Assembly: GCF_900142925.1 (NCBI RefSeq)
Contig: NZ_FRCN01000005.1
Coordinates: 145,258 to 209,257, forward strand
DNA from: Chitinophaga sp. CF418
GTDB taxonomy: Bacteria; Bacteroidota; Bacteroidia; Chitinophagales; Chitinophagaceae
Direction: 5' to 3'
DNA: 64,000 nt
The translations under genes were made by a program, and so were the position numbers. This document shows positions 51,773 through 61,350 of the stretch, piece by piece (position 1 is the first letter of the stretch; each line of letters starts with the position of its first letter). The notes under the pieces were generated by a model. It was not told where the DNA came from. It made no database searches and was given only the letters and a program-made list of their open reading frames with translations.

Positions 51773-53781
51773 CAGAAGCTGTATTTAAATGCAACATACA
51801 TATTCCGTGGCGCCTGTACAAAATACTTCCTGGTGCCGTCTGCTTCTACATATCCATCATTGTAATACTTAGCGCCGGAAATGTTATTGACAAAAACTGA
51901 CAGGGTACAAGCGCCAAGTGTATACTGTGCCCGCGCATTCAGCAACACATATCCTTTTACAGCCGCTTCATTCGCAAAATCTATATACGCACGATGCTGA
52001 TACCGGCCTGATACTGCCAGTCCCAGGTGCTGGTGGTGATAAGCCACCTCCTGGTTGATGATCAGTGCAGGCGTTAATATGGGACTGAAGGATGTTTCCT
52101 GCTCCTTAATACGGCTATGATTGAATGAAGAGTTGTTTGTAAAAGTGAAAGCATTCAGCTGGTAGGCCGCATACAACTCAATACCTGTACGGTAACTGCT
52201 TTTCACTTTATTGGTCAGCAGCAGTCCGTTGGGGCCTACCTGCCCGTTTAACACGATCTCATTTTTGAAATCCATATAATAGCCATTCAGGTGCAGGGTG
52301 AAATTGCGTTGCTGAAAACGTATGCCCAGTTCATGATCTACTACCGACTCTGCATCACGGTTGTAGATGATTGCCTTACCCGTACTATCGGCAGTGAGAT
52401 CATCATTTCCTCCAAAGATGTCATTACGTGTCGGCTCCCTGCCTGTTCTTCCGGCACTGTAGTAAATACTCGCATGATCATTTACAGCGAAGCTTGCACC
52501 GGCTTTGGGATTCAGGAAATGCCAGTTCATTTTATCAAAAGCCACACTGCCTTTATAGTCAAAAGTGGTATAGCGGTATTGCAGATCTGCATACAGCGTA
52601 AAACGGTGCAGCGAATATTCAATTTTGCTGAAGGCACTGATTTCATTCTTGTAACCGTCATTCCGATATAACCTGCCCAGCCAGTTATCAGTACCGGTAT
52701 GCTGGCGGGTATACAGGTTGCCATGTATGCCACTTGTCCATTTAAAGCGGTCGTAAGTCAGTGTGTAATTACTGAAGAACCCTCCAAAATGTGAGCGGAA
52801 GTCATAATTGAACAGGTTTCCATCACTTTCTAAACCAAGATAATTATTCAGGTCAAAATCATAGCCTCCTTTCAGGTAAGTGTAATACAGACTGGAGCTA
52901 ACCGTCACATGGCTGGTAGGTTGCCACACGTTCTGCAATTGTACCAGTCCCTGGAAGAAGCGGTCCTTCTCATCTTTCGTATTGGCATTAGACTTCCGGT
53001 CCTTCCTGATCAGGGAATCTGCTACCGCCAGCCAGGCCATGCCATTCTGCTGGTGTCCGGCTACAATATTGAGCTTCCAGGTGCTTTTATCGTAATACAA
53101 TCCTCCGCTGACAAATACAGACTGGGAGTTGTTGGATGAATGATATTTATAGCCTTCCGTATATACCTGCGAAGCGCGTACATACAATGATTTCCTGTTC
53201 CTGACGCTGCTCTGGTGCTCTGCGAATACCCTGAAGCTGTTGTAGGAGCCATATCCAATACCGAGATTGGTGCTGGCGGTATTCCCTGCCTCCGGCGAAA
53301 ATAACTGTACACTACCCGCATAACTGGCAGCCCCGTTCTTGGACGTACCTACTCCCCGCTGCACCTGCAGGCGGCTTACCGAATTCAGGATATCCGGGTA
53401 ATTGGAAAAATAGGCGCCCTGGTCTTCCGGTTCATTTAGCGGCATGCCGTCCAGGGTGGTGTTGATCCGGGTCTGGTCCATCCCTCTCAGACGGTAATAG
53501 GAATATCCCTGCATGTTACCGGCATCGGAATATACCGTAATGGAAGGCGTTTCTGATAAGAGAAAGGACGGCTCCTGGCCGGTGTTCTTTTCATCCAGCA
53601 CTTTCATATTGAGGTTCTGGTATGTAACAGGGGTAGCGCTACCAGCCTGATAGGTAACTACGATCTCCTTTAAATGCTGACTGCTGTCTTTTCTGTTCGT
53701 TAAAGTATCCTGGGCATTGGCTAACAAAGGCAATAACAGGGCTGAAACAGTGATAGCTCTCACATGACTAAAAACGGGCAT
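51772..53781 (-). CDS. TonB-dependent outer-membrane receptor, probably for nicotinamide riboside or a related compound
   Basis: 669 residues. Signal peptide ending LLPLLANAQ. The TonB-box-like HLKEIVVTYQ, the plug (PSFLLSETPSITVYSDAGNM, YYRLRGMDQTRINTTLDGMP) and the barrel with NHASIYYSAGRTGREPTRND, ending in Phe (MYVAFKYSF). No STN and no SusD partner. It heads an operon with pnuC and nadR (overlapping by 1 and 8 bp), so it should bring an NAD precursor through the outer membrane. A -7 box is at 53805. Confidence 0.93.
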   Translation of the reverse strand: MPVFSHVRAITVSALLLPLLANAQDTLTNRKDSSQHLKEIVVTYQAGSATPVTYQNLNMKVLDEKNTGQEPSFLLSETPSITVYSDAGNMQGYSYYRLRGMDQTRINTTLDGMPLNEPEDQGAYFSNYPDILNSVSRLQVQRGVGTSKNGAASYAGSVQLFSPEAGNTASTNLGIGYGSYNSFRVFAEHQSSVRNRKSLYVRASQVYTEGYKYHSSNNSQSVFVSGGLYYDKSTWKLNIVAGHQQNGMAWLAVADSLIRKDRKSNANTKDEKDRFFQGLVQLQNVWQPTSHVTVSSSLYYTYLKGGYDFDLNNYLGLESDGNLFNYDFRSHFGGFFSNYTLTYDRFKWTSGIHGNLYTRQHTGTDNWLGRLYRNDGYKNEISAFSKIEYSLHRFTLYADLQYRYTTFDYKGSVAFDKMNWHFLNPKAGASFAVNDHASIYYSAGRTGREPTRNDIFGGNDDLTADSTGKAIIYNRDAESVVDHELGIRFQQRNFTLHLNGYYMDFKNEIVLNGQVGPNGLLLTNKVKSSYRTGIELYAAYQLNAFTFTNNSSFNHSRIKEQETSFSPILTPALIINQEVAYHHQHLGLAVSGRYQHRAYIDFANEAAVKGYVLLNARAQYTLGACTLSVFVNNISGAKYYNDGYVEADGTRKYFVQAPRNMYVAFKYSF

Positions 53782-53804
53782 AGGTAAAAATTGTAATAAT
53801 TACA

Positions 53805-53812
53805 CAAATGTA
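53805..53812 (-). promoter_or_regulatory. -7 promoter box of the TonB/pnuC/nadR operon
   Basis: Minus-strand TACATTTG matches TAnnTTTG, 23 bp before the start at 53781. No riboswitch-like structure is apparent in 53813-53967. Confidence 0.5.
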
Positions 53813-53967
53813 TTAAGACAGTTGAGAGATCGATTAACATGTTCGTGTTAGTTGTTAGGGTAAATGACACTCCGGGTGAAAATAATGTTTATATTTATCG
53901 TCCGGCGCAAGCTATGCCATACCATCAATCTCTACCTTAGAATGCTTTTTATCCCAAATATTACGAT

Positions 53968-54600
53968 ATGAAAAGCGATGCACCACTTCTCAACAAGCTG
54001 GAACAGAACAGACGGTTCCTGTTGGGTTATCACCTGGCTTTTGAAACGGACACGCAGAGAAAGAACTGGCGACAAATTGTGCTGCTATGGTTTTCCGCCG
54101 CCTCGGCTGGCCACCTGAGGGCGCAGTTCTACCTTGGCACCTGCTATGATTATGGCCGTGGTGTTGAGAAAGACCCTGCTATTGCGTACAAATGGTATTT
54201 AAAGGCAGCCCTGAAGGGCCATATGGAATCCCAGTATAATATCGGGTTCTTTTACCGGGAGGGCGAAGTAGTGAAACAGAACGATAAGAAAGCCGTCTAC
54301 TGGTACCAACTGGCCGCTGCCCAGGGAGACACGGAGGCCGAAAGAGACCTGGGATATTGTTATTTCTATGGCTATGGCGTAAGGAAAGACGAGCAGAAAG
54401 CTGTGTTCTGGTATAAGAAAGCTGCGGCCAAAGACGATCCAAAGGCGCTTTACAACCTGGGACTGTGTTATAAACACGGCGATGGTGTCAGGAAATCCCA
54501 ACGCTGGGCGAAATATTATTTCGAGCGTGCCGCCAGGCTGGGAAACAGTGCCGCCTCCATGCAATTGCGGGAAATCATGACCCACAGCCAGTATTCCTGA
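53968..54600 (+). CDS. Sel1-like repeat protein
   Basis: 210 residues made of four Sel1-like repeats (SLR, about 36 residues each). They begin at AGHLRAQFYLGTCYDYGRGV (about 46), GHMESQYNIGFFYREGEVVK (about 83), GDTEAERDLGYCYFYGYGVR (about 119) and DDPKALYNLGLCYKHGDGVR (about 155), with the spacing W-x-x-K-A-A kept (AYKWYLKAALK, AVYWYQLAAAQ, AVFWYKKAAAK). Such proteins are scaffolds for protein-protein binding. No signal peptide. Partner unknown; stands alone. Confidence 0.92.
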   Translation: MKSDAPLLNKLEQNRRFLLGYHLAFETDTQRKNWRQIVLLWFSAASAGHLRAQFYLGTCYDYGRGVEKDPAIAYKWYLKAALKGHMESQYNIGFFYREGEVVKQNDKKAVYWYQLAAAQGDTEAERDLGYCYFYGYGVRKDEQKAVFWYKKAAAKDDPKALYNLGLCYKHGDGVRKSQRWAKYYFERAARLGNSAASMQLREIMTHSQYS

Positions 54601-54811
54601 AAGCTCCCATCACCGGCTTCTACCCTATTCCACCCCCGCCAGTTGGCGGGAGCAGGTAACGTACAGTCTCTCTTCCTCCTGGTTCTTTGATCACCCATTC
54701 CCTGATCCCTGACACCCACCTGTGTAAAAAAAGCAAAATCTACGGGCCCCCTGACTTATATTAGGGTACGTTATTGTATCGTCCGCTTATATCATCACCT
54801 CTCCATAAATT

Positions 54812-56650
54812 ATGACCATGAGATCTTTCAGCACGCTTGTACTGTTTCTCTTCCTGTTATGGCCGGGAATAGTAACAGCACAGTCCACAAAACTAATTAC
54901 TAACCACATTGGATACGAGTACAGCAAATCCAAACACGCCATCATGATGGCGGAAAACAAAGTCGCCGTAGGAAATTTTGAACTGGTGGACGCCACAACA
55001 GGCCGGAAAGTATATACCGGGAAACCCGTTTACAGTGGTCCGGTCAACAAATGGAAAAACTGGCAGTTCTGGACCATCGACTTCAGTGATTATAAGACGC
55101 CGGGCTACTATTTTTTAAGGGCGATGACTGCCGGTCAGCCCGTTCAGTCTTATCCCTTCACTATCGGCAAAAATGTGCTGGAACAGGCTACCATCTCCGA
55201 TGTGATTTATTATTTCAAAGGACAGCGAAGTTCCGGCCTGCTGGACCAGGCAGACCATCACTTATTGCTGTCGGGAAAGACAACCGATACCATTGATGCG
55301 CATGGCGGCTGGTATGACGCCACCGGCGACTATGGCAAACATCTCTCTCACCTTTCCTTTTCCAGCTACTTCAATCCACAGCAGGTATCACTTACCGTAT
55401 GGAGCCTGCTGAAAACTTATGATCTGCTGAAAAAGAAACCGGGCACTGACTACAGGCAGTATATCCGGCGGGTACTGGACGAAGCCATGTATGGCGCAGA
55501 TTACCTGGTACGACTGAAGGCCCCCAACGGTTCGTTCTACCGCTCCGTGTCAGCACCAGGTCCCGGCAAACTGGCCAGGGACCGCTCCATACAGGCGGAG
55601 AACAAAGGCTATAGGATCAAACAGTCCAAAGACCAGACCCTGGGCGCCGGCATTGCCACTGAAACCAACAACTGGCGCAGTTACCAGTCCAGTTACCGTT
55701 CCGGCGCCGGCCTCTCTATTGCCGCATTGGCGATAGCCGCCACTTATGATACCTCCGGTGAATACACCAACAAGGATTATCTGAAAGCAGCAGAAGATGC
55801 CTTCGCCTTCCTGGAAAAAGAGAATCCATTAATGACCAATGATGGCAAGGAGAATATCGTAGATGATTATTGCGCCCTTAGTGCCGCAACAGAGCTGTAT
55901 AAAGCGACTAAGAAGCCCTTATACCTCGAGGCTGCTAATAAGCGCGCAAATCAGCTTATAAAGCGCCTGATCAGCAATGGCAAATACAACTACTTCAGGG
56001 CGGATGACAAAGACAGGCCCTTCTTCCATCCTTCTGACGCCGGATTGCCTATCGTTAGCCTGTTGAATTTCTATCCGCTGGCTACAGCTGACGTACAGGC
56101 ATCACTGAAAACGACTATCCGGAAATACATGCAATATGAACTGGCGTTAACAGCCGAAGTAAACAATCCATTCGGATACAGCCGGCAATATACCGAAGAC
56201 ACCTCCGGCGTCAGGAAAACAGCCTTCTTCTTCCCGCATGGCAGTGAGGCTTCTCCCTGGTGGCAGGGCGAAAACGCAAGACTCGGTTCTGTTGCTACCG
56301 CCGCCAGAATGGCTGCACAGTTCTTTAAGGAAGACAACCCATTCCATGACAGCCTGGAGAACTTTGCCCTGAACCAGCTGAACTGGATACTGGGACTGAA
56401 TCCCTTTGACGCCTGTATGCTGCAGGGAACGGGGCATAATAACCCTGCCTATGGTTTCTTTGGCACTTTTGAATATACCAATGCTCCGGGAGGCATCGTG
56501 AACGGGATCACTTCCGGACTGGAAAATGAGGATGATATAGACTTTAATCTGTCTTATGCTATGACAAAGAAGGATTATGACTGGCGCTGGGCGGAACAAT
56601 GGTTGCCACATGCAGCCTGGTATCTGCTGGCTGTTGCAGTGAATGAATAA
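54812..56650 (+). CDS. GH9 glycoside hydrolase with N-terminal Ig-like (CelD_N) domain, exported
   Basis: 612 residues. Signal peptide near MRSFSTLVLFLFLLWPGIVT-AQ (an ATG 6 bp later is also possible). The Ig-like domain (about 25-115) has LITNHIGYEYSKSKHAIMMA and DYKTPGYYFLRAMTAGQPVQ. The GH9 domain has HGGWYDATGDYGKHLSHLSF, with the nucleophile/base Asp pair spaced as in Bacteroides GH9, WQGENARLGSVATAARMA, LNWILGLNPFDACMLQGTGH and ENEDDIDFNLSYA with the acid Glu. GH9 acts on beta-glucans, and the exact substrate is open. Confidence 0.93.
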   Translation: MTMRSFSTLVLFLFLLWPGIVTAQSTKLITNHIGYEYSKSKHAIMMAENKVAVGNFELVDATTGRKVYTGKPVYSGPVNKWKNWQFWTIDFSDYKTPGYYFLRAMTAGQPVQSYPFTIGKNVLEQATISDVIYYFKGQRSSGLLDQADHHLLLSGKTTDTIDAHGGWYDATGDYGKHLSHLSFSSYFNPQQVSLTVWSLLKTYDLLKKKPGTDYRQYIRRVLDEAMYGADYLVRLKAPNGSFYRSVSAPGPGKLARDRSIQAENKGYRIKQSKDQTLGAGIATETNNWRSYQSSYRSGAGLSIAALAIAATYDTSGEYTNKDYLKAAEDAFAFLEKENPLMTNDGKENIVDDYCALSAATELYKATKKPLYLEAANKRANQLIKRLISNGKYNYFRADDKDRPFFHPSDAGLPIVSLLNFYPLATADVQASLKTTIRKYMQYELALTAEVNNPFGYSRQYTEDTSGVRKTAFFFPHGSEASPWWQGENARLGSVATAARMAAQFFKEDNPFHDSLENFALNQLNWILGLNPFDACMLQGTGHNNPAYGFFGTFEYTNAPGGIVNGITSGLENEDDIDFNLSYAMTKKDYDWRWAEQWLPHAAWYLLAVAVNE

Positions 56651-56678
56651 TTATCCGTCCACATCAGGTACCCAGATA

Positions 56679-56714
56679 AAAAGAGCCTGTATCCAAAAGA
56701 ATACAGGCTCTTTT
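56679..56714. terminator. Bidirectional terminator between the GH9 and TlpA-like genes
   Basis: 14-bp perfect stem AAAAGAGCCTGTAT/ATACAGGCTCTTTT with an 8-nt loop; serves both convergent genes. Confidence 0.9.
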
Positions 56715-56734
56715 AAATTAAATCCCCTTTATCA

Positions 56735-57874
56735 CTAGTTCAGCAATTCTGCTAATTTCTTGTTCAGCGATTCTCCTCTCAGGTTATTTCCGATGATCTT
56801 TCCGTCAGGACCGATCAGGAAACCGGCCGGCACTGCTGTTACACCGTATAGTATGCCCGCTTCGTTAGACCATCCTTTCAGGTCAGATACATGGATCCAG
56901 GGTACGCCGTCTTTCTCGATCGCTTCTTCCCATTTCTTCTTATCACTGTCCAGGGATACTGCCAGGATCTCAAAACCTTTCTCCTTATACAGCTTGTACT
57001 GTTCCTTCAGGTTGGGGTTCTCCGCGCGGCAGGGACTACACCAGCTTGCCCAAAACTCCAGCAGCACTGTTTTCCCTCTCAGGTCTTTCAGTGAAACCGG
57101 ATTTCCCTTCACATCTTTCATTGTAAAGATGGGCGCCACAGCTCCTTTGGTAGTCAGCTGTACCGACTTGATACGCTGATCCACTTCCTTCCCTTTTTTG
57201 GAATTACGATATTTCGCATTCAGTGCATTGTAGACAGGCGTGATCTCTGCCATATCCTTTTTAAAGGTCAGCGCTTCTGATAATGCCACCAATGCGAAAA
57301 CGGAATTCGGATGTTCTTTCGCAAACTGTACCTGTTTCTCTGTCCTGTCAGCCACCCGCTGGCGGAACCGCTGATCAACAGCCTTTAAAAAATTGGAATC
57401 AGCCCGCTGTGCTTCCGTACCTGATGCAAAATCATAATTTGCATTTTTGGTAATAGACATGATGGTACCGCCGATCACTTTGTTATAAGCATCTTCCTCC
57501 TCATGTACTTTAGAACCGGTAAATACAGCATTGCTCAGAGAGTCTTTCGAGCTGATGACGATATTCTCTTTACCAAACTGGAAATAGATCACATCTCCTG
57601 TGTACACCGCCTTCATTTTCCCGTCTCCGTTATGTGCCAGCGCCATACGGCAGGTAGCTACTCCGGACAATTCTCCTGTAAATTTGAAGGTGCCGTCCAC
57701 TACATCTACAGAATCTTCCCTGCCACCTCCGGCATTCAGGAAATCAGTGTAGTCGAGATAAACTCTGGCGGGTGCGTTAAGATGACCTATTTTACCTGTA
57801 ATGGTAAAAGTGTTGGATTGGGCCTTTGCGAGCATGGGTAATAGCGCCACAAAGAGCAAAACTTGTTTTTTCAT
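56735..57874 (-). CDS. TlpA-like thiol-disulfide oxidoreductase with DUF4369 N-terminal domain
   Basis: 379 residues. Signal peptide MKKQVLLFVALLPMLAKAQ. The N-terminal DUF4369 domain (about 20-110, FTITGKIGHLNAPARVYLDY) is followed by a helical middle (about 130-230) and a C-terminal thioredoxin fold (about 240-379): GAVAPIFTMKDVKGNPVSLK, LEFWASWCSPCRAENPNLKE with Cys279 and Cys282, and PAGFLIGPDGKIIGNNLRGE. Periplasmic disulfide exchange is expected. Length is normal for the Bacteroidota type. Confidence 0.95.
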   Translation of the reverse strand: MKKQVLLFVALLPMLAKAQSNTFTITGKIGHLNAPARVYLDYTDFLNAGGGREDSVDVVDGTFKFTGELSGVATCRMALAHNGDGKMKAVYTGDVIYFQFGKENIVISSKDSLSNAVFTGSKVHEEEDAYNKVIGGTIMSITKNANYDFASGTEAQRADSNFLKAVDQRFRQRVADRTEKQVQFAKEHPNSVFALVALSEALTFKKDMAEITPVYNALNAKYRNSKKGKEVDQRIKSVQLTTKGAVAPIFTMKDVKGNPVSLKDLRGKTVLLEFWASWCSPCRAENPNLKEQYKLYKEKGFEILAVSLDSDKKKWEEAIEKDGVPWIHVSDLKGWSNEAGILYGVTAVPAGFLIGPDGKIIGNNLRGESLNKKLAELLN

Positions 57875-57905
57875 GGTTGATTTTAGTAAGTTGGTTGGTT
57901 TGCCT

Positions 57906-58127
57906 CTAAGCTAATAAATGAAAACAATAAAGATTGTTAACGAATATTAAAGCTATAAACATCTTCTTCCCGACTATACTGGCACCCCACATGGTGGGAG
58001 GGAAACCGGTTGCTTTTTCCATCAACTGTACGAGATCAAAACAATCTTTCCTCACATTTTCGTCAGGCACACCTTCCAGGAAGCTTGCTACTGTCTGTTG
58101 CGTTGGTTTGGTTTTTTGTTCTGCCAT
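57906..58127 (-). pseudogene. Truncated DUF1801-family gene
   Basis: From MAEQKTKPTQQTVASFLEGV (58127) the frame matches the first 60 residues of DUF1801 proteins up to PPTMWGASIVG, then continues with 17 unrelated residues (KKMFIALIFVNNLYCFHLLA-like) to a stop. The normal continuation is FGSYHYKYDSGREGDWF, so the second half is lost by deletion. An open frame from 58148 only adds seven residues. May still give a 73-residue product, but without the family's C-terminal half. Confidence 0.75.
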
Positions 58128-58157
58128 GTGGGGTTTATGCTTGTACATAAAGTTAGG

Positions 58158-58202
58158 GAAAAAAGATTGCCCCTCTCACCTGCAAAGACGAGAGGGGCAA
58201 TC
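58158..58202 (-). terminator. Rho-independent terminator of the adhesin/PorP/OmpA operon
   Basis: 13-bp perfect stem GATTGCCCCTCTC/GAGAGGGGCAATC with a 12-nt loop. On the minus strand a TTTTTTTCCC run follows. It lies 51 bp after the OmpA-family gene. Confidence 0.9.
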
Positions 58203-58252
58203 CTCAACTCAAAAACCACCAACTGATCACAGATAAGCTGATGATCAGCGGC

Positions 58253-60286
58253 TTATCTTTCAAAAATGACAAATTCAGTTCTACGGTTTGCCTGATGTTC
58301 TGCTTCCGGGCAATGCACACCATTTGCACAACGGTTGATCAACCTCGTTTCCCCATAGCCTTTTGCCGTCAGTCGCTTTTTATCAATGCCTTTAGACAGG
58401 AAATAAGCCAGGGTAGATGCAGCACGGCGCTGGGATAGTTTCATGTTGTAGTTATCATCTGAACGGCTATCCGTATGGAAAGACATATCCACTCTCCAGG
58501 ATGGATTCTCCTTCATAAGATTGATCAGTTTATCCAGCTCTTTTGCAGCATCCGGACGTACGTCAGCCTTACCCAGATCGAAGTAAATGTTCTTCGGATT
58601 GAACTTTCCTGCCAGGTCTATCTTCGCAGGAGCGCCTACCCCCTTAGCAGGTACCGGATCTTTTGGTTTGCTCTCCACTGCCACCACTTCTATCTTCTCC
58701 AGATAGAGGTCGCGGTGCAATACTGCGGATTCAGTCAATCCTTTGGTAAGAACCGCAACCCCTGTTTCTGGTCTAAACAAGGCCTTTTCTCCATCCAGGC
58801 CATAAGCAGACAAACTGTCCAATGCAAAATGAAAATTACCTTCACTGTCAGTAGTTATATTCTTTACAGCGCCAGTTTCTTTATTACGCAGGGTGATCTG
58901 TGCCTCCCCCAATGGTGCATTCGTTTTCTTGTTCAGCGCTTTACCTTCCAGGCTGAAAACAAGGATCTTTGCAGGCGTGAAGCGATAGAGATCGTCACTA
59001 CCTTTTCCGCCTTTCCTGTTGGAAGAAAAGTACATGGTGTTGGTACCGTTGTAGGCAGGAGCAAAATCGTCCTGCGCACTGTTTACCGGTACGCCCATAT
59101 TTTGCACTTCCCAGGCGCCATTTACTTTGGCAGCTTTGAATATATCCAATCCACCCAGGCCAGGACGGCCATCCGTTGAAAAGTAAAATATGCCGGTACT
59201 GTCAAACATCGGAGAACGCTCATTGCCAGCACCGTTAATGCCAGGTCCCATATTAACAGGCAGTTGCCACTGGCCGTTCGCATCCAGCGAGCTATAATAG
59301 ATGTCTGTTCCGCCATTCCCTTTCTCGCCATAGTCTGCTGCAAAATAGAGCGTCTTTCCGTCTGCGCTGATAAACGGGTCACCAACAGAATAATTAAAGA
59401 TCTCATTATAAGGGAAAGCCGGGCCCTGTTGCCAGATGCCTTTATTCTCATCCCATTGCTGTGTTCTGAGTTCGATATTCAGGGTATAAGGCTGCTCTTT
59501 CCCCAACAGGCTGCCACGCTTTCTGGCCAGGTCGGTCACTGCATAATAACAGGTTTTTCCGTCAGCAGTATAACTGGCGTCAGCACTGTGGTAGTCGCCA
59601 TTCACCGCACGGGCCATGAGCAGTACACTGCCGCTATCCAGCCCCTTACTTTCATAGAGGTGCAGATAACTGTTACCAGTATAACCGTAGTATTTTCTTT
59701 TGATGTTTGTGTTGCTGAAAAGCGCATCACGGCGCAGGGAGTCGTAAGGACGGTCAGAAGCAAAGATCACTTTCCCGTTCCTGAAGGCAGTGCTCCAGTC
59801 AGACCATTCACTGTTCAGTCCTTTCAGGTTTTCCATATCTCCCCTTACCGGAGCTGCCAGCCATTTCACAGCGCTGTCACAACCGGCTATCATGCTTTCC
59901 GCTATTTTATCACCAGGCGTTTTACTCAGGTAGCCTGTCAATACTTCTTTGGCAGCAGCATACTTCTCATTGTTCATCAGGATACCGGCATAATGCAGTT
60001 CATCTGCCGCAGTATGCTCTGGCATGGCTACCAGCTTTTCATACCAGCTTACAGCAGCAGGATAGTCTTTCAGTCGCCGGTAACTGTCTGCCAGTCCGCG
60101 GACAGCCTCCACGGTTTCTTTCTTCCTGTATGCTTTCTGGTATAATGGAATAGCGGAAGCATAGTTATATAATGTAGCCTGGTTGTTGGCCTCTTTGATA
60201 ATATATTGTCCACTTGCTGTTTTAAACATTCCCATGACCAGCATAGTGCTTAACAGTGCAGGAAGGGTATAGTGTTTTCTATTCAT
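58253..60286 (-). CDS. OmpA-family protein with TPR, PD40 repeats and regulatory-like domain (PorE-type)
   Basis: 677 residues. Signal peptide about 1-26 (ends GMFKTASGQ). Domains in order: TPR-like repeats (about 30-140, YKKETVEAVRGLADSYRRLK), WD40-like PD40 propeller (about 160-430, DPFISADGKTLYFAADYGEK, YFSSNRKGGKGSDDLYRFTP), a carboxypeptidase-regulatory-like domain (about 440-500), and the OmpA peptidoglycan-binding domain (about 570-677, NPKNIYFDLGKADVRPDAAK, MSFHTDSRSDDNYNMKLSQR). This order matches T9SS-linked PorE/OmpA proteins that anchor the machinery or its surface cargo to the wall. Last gene of the operon with PorP/SprF and the adhesin. Confidence 0.93.
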   Translation of the reverse strand: MNRKHYTLPALLSTMLVMGMFKTASGQYIIKEANNQATLYNYASAIPLYQKAYRKKETVEAVRGLADSYRRLKDYPAAVSWYEKLVAMPEHTAADELHYAGILMNNEKYAAAKEVLTGYLSKTPGDKIAESMIAGCDSAVKWLAAPVRGDMENLKGLNSEWSDWSTAFRNGKVIFASDRPYDSLRRDALFSNTNIKRKYYGYTGNSYLHLYESKGLDSGSVLLMARAVNGDYHSADASYTADGKTCYYAVTDLARKRGSLLGKEQPYTLNIELRTQQWDENKGIWQQGPAFPYNEIFNYSVGDPFISADGKTLYFAADYGEKGNGGTDIYYSSLDANGQWQLPVNMGPGINGAGNERSPMFDSTGIFYFSTDGRPGLGGLDIFKAAKVNGAWEVQNMGVPVNSAQDDFAPAYNGTNTMYFSSNRKGGKGSDDLYRFTPAKILVFSLEGKALNKKTNAPLGEAQITLRNKETGAVKNITTDSEGNFHFALDSLSAYGLDGEKALFRPETGVAVLTKGLTESAVLHRDLYLEKIEVVAVESKPKDPVPAKGVGAPAKIDLAGKFNPKNIYFDLGKADVRPDAAKELDKLINLMKENPSWRVDMSFHTDSRSDDNYNMKLSQRRAASTLAYFLSKGIDKKRLTAKGYGETRLINRCANGVHCPEAEHQANRRTEFVIFER

Positions 60287-60331
60287 AATGGCTAGAATAT
60301 TCAGTTTTAATAAAGCAATGATTTCCCATCC

Positions 60332-61309
60332 TTAGAAATATCTTGGAGATAACATCCTTGCTTTTGGATTTGCCCACGTGTAAGTCAATGATACCTCATG
60401 CGTAGAAAAGCTGTTCGCTCCCGTACCATTCGTAGTCTGGTCATAAGCATAACCAATACGCAGCTTGCTGTTGATAAAGACATCTATCATACCAGCTATT
60501 GCACCAGACTTTGTCAGTGAGTTTTCAATGTCTCCTTTGTTAAAGACGGCAGTACGGTAGGAAGCCCCTATCCACAATTTCTCATGGAACAGGAAGAAGG
60601 CATTCAGGTCAGCACTGGTAGGACCTGCAAAATCTTCTTTTACCAGCAGGGAAGGTTTGAATGAAATATTCTCGGATACCGGTAATAAGCCACCTACAGT
60701 CACAAACAGGTTCGGTTTCAGCGGAAGGTAAGTCCTGAGTTTATCAGATTTCTGAAAAGAACCGGAAATGATATTATCCGCAGATACACCTGCAAACAGG
60801 CGCTCACTATTATAGAAGATGCCTACACGGGCATCCGGCATCATAGAAGTACCTTTGGCATTCATCAGCAGCGCATCGTTCTGTGAAGCGGGGTTCAGTG
60901 CTTTCAGGTCCAGCCTTTGTTGTATAAAGCCGGCGCTCAGACCGATAGCCAGGCGCTTGTTACCATCGGCATCCAGTGGAATGCGATATGCATAAGTACC
61001 ATACAGGGCGGTATTCTTTTCAGCTCCCAGCTGGTCGTTCACTACCTGAAGCCCCAGTCCTACCCTGCCGTCATTAATGACGCCATCTGCTGCAGCGGAG
61101 AAGGTTTTAGGTGCGCCGGGCAATCCTGCCCATTGGGTACGGTAGAATACATTTACATTCCATTGCTCTTTATAGCCCGCATATGCCGGGTTGATGTACA
61201 ACCCGTTAAACATATACTGGCTGAATTGTGCATCATGCTGCCCATGTGCAGACTGGAATGATAGGAAGAATACTATAGGTAGAATAATCTTGTAAAACTT
61301 GTTATTCAT
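60332..61309 (-). CDS. PorP/SprF-family type IX secretion system membrane protein
   Basis: 325 residues. Signal peptide about 1-23 (ends SFQSAHGQ). PorP/SprF family mark HDAQFSQYMFNGLYINPAYA, GYKEQWNVNVFYRTQWAGLP and GLQVVNDQLGAEKNTALYGT are present, with a beta-barrel pattern to the end (ARMLSPRYF). SprF is needed for the export or surface placement of the large SprB adhesin in Flavobacterium; here it follows a large DUF11 protein with the T9SS sorting end, so it is probably its dedicated partner. Confidence 0.94.
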   Translation of the reverse strand: MNNKFYKIILPIVFFLSFQSAHGQHDAQFSQYMFNGLYINPAYAGYKEQWNVNVFYRTQWAGLPGAPKTFSAAADGVINDGRVGLGLQVVNDQLGAEKNTALYGTYAYRIPLDADGNKRLAIGLSAGFIQQRLDLKALNPASQNDALLMNAKGTSMMPDARVGIFYNSERLFAGVSADNIISGSFQKSDKLRTYLPLKPNLFVTVGGLLPVSENISFKPSLLVKEDFAGPTSADLNAFFLFHEKLWIGASYRTAVFNKGDIENSLTKSGAIAGMIDVFINSKLRIGYAYDQTTNGTGANSFSTHEVSLTYTWANPKARMLSPRYF

Positions 61310-61350
61310 GATCTCTTTTTTTTACTGTTAAAAGGGAGTGGCATTCATTA

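Noticed and set aside
53782..53967. Possible riboswitch before the TonB/pnuC/nadR operon
   Set aside because: No recognisable THI box or other conserved structure could be found by eye; only a -7 box was supported.
54630..54655. CCCGCCAGTTGGCGGG palindrome after the Sel1 gene as terminator
   Set aside because: Almost no loop and no T-run after it on either strand.
59264..60145. 293-codon plus-strand frame
   Set aside because: Lies entirely opposite the well-supported OmpA/PD40 gene. Its translation has no domain pattern.
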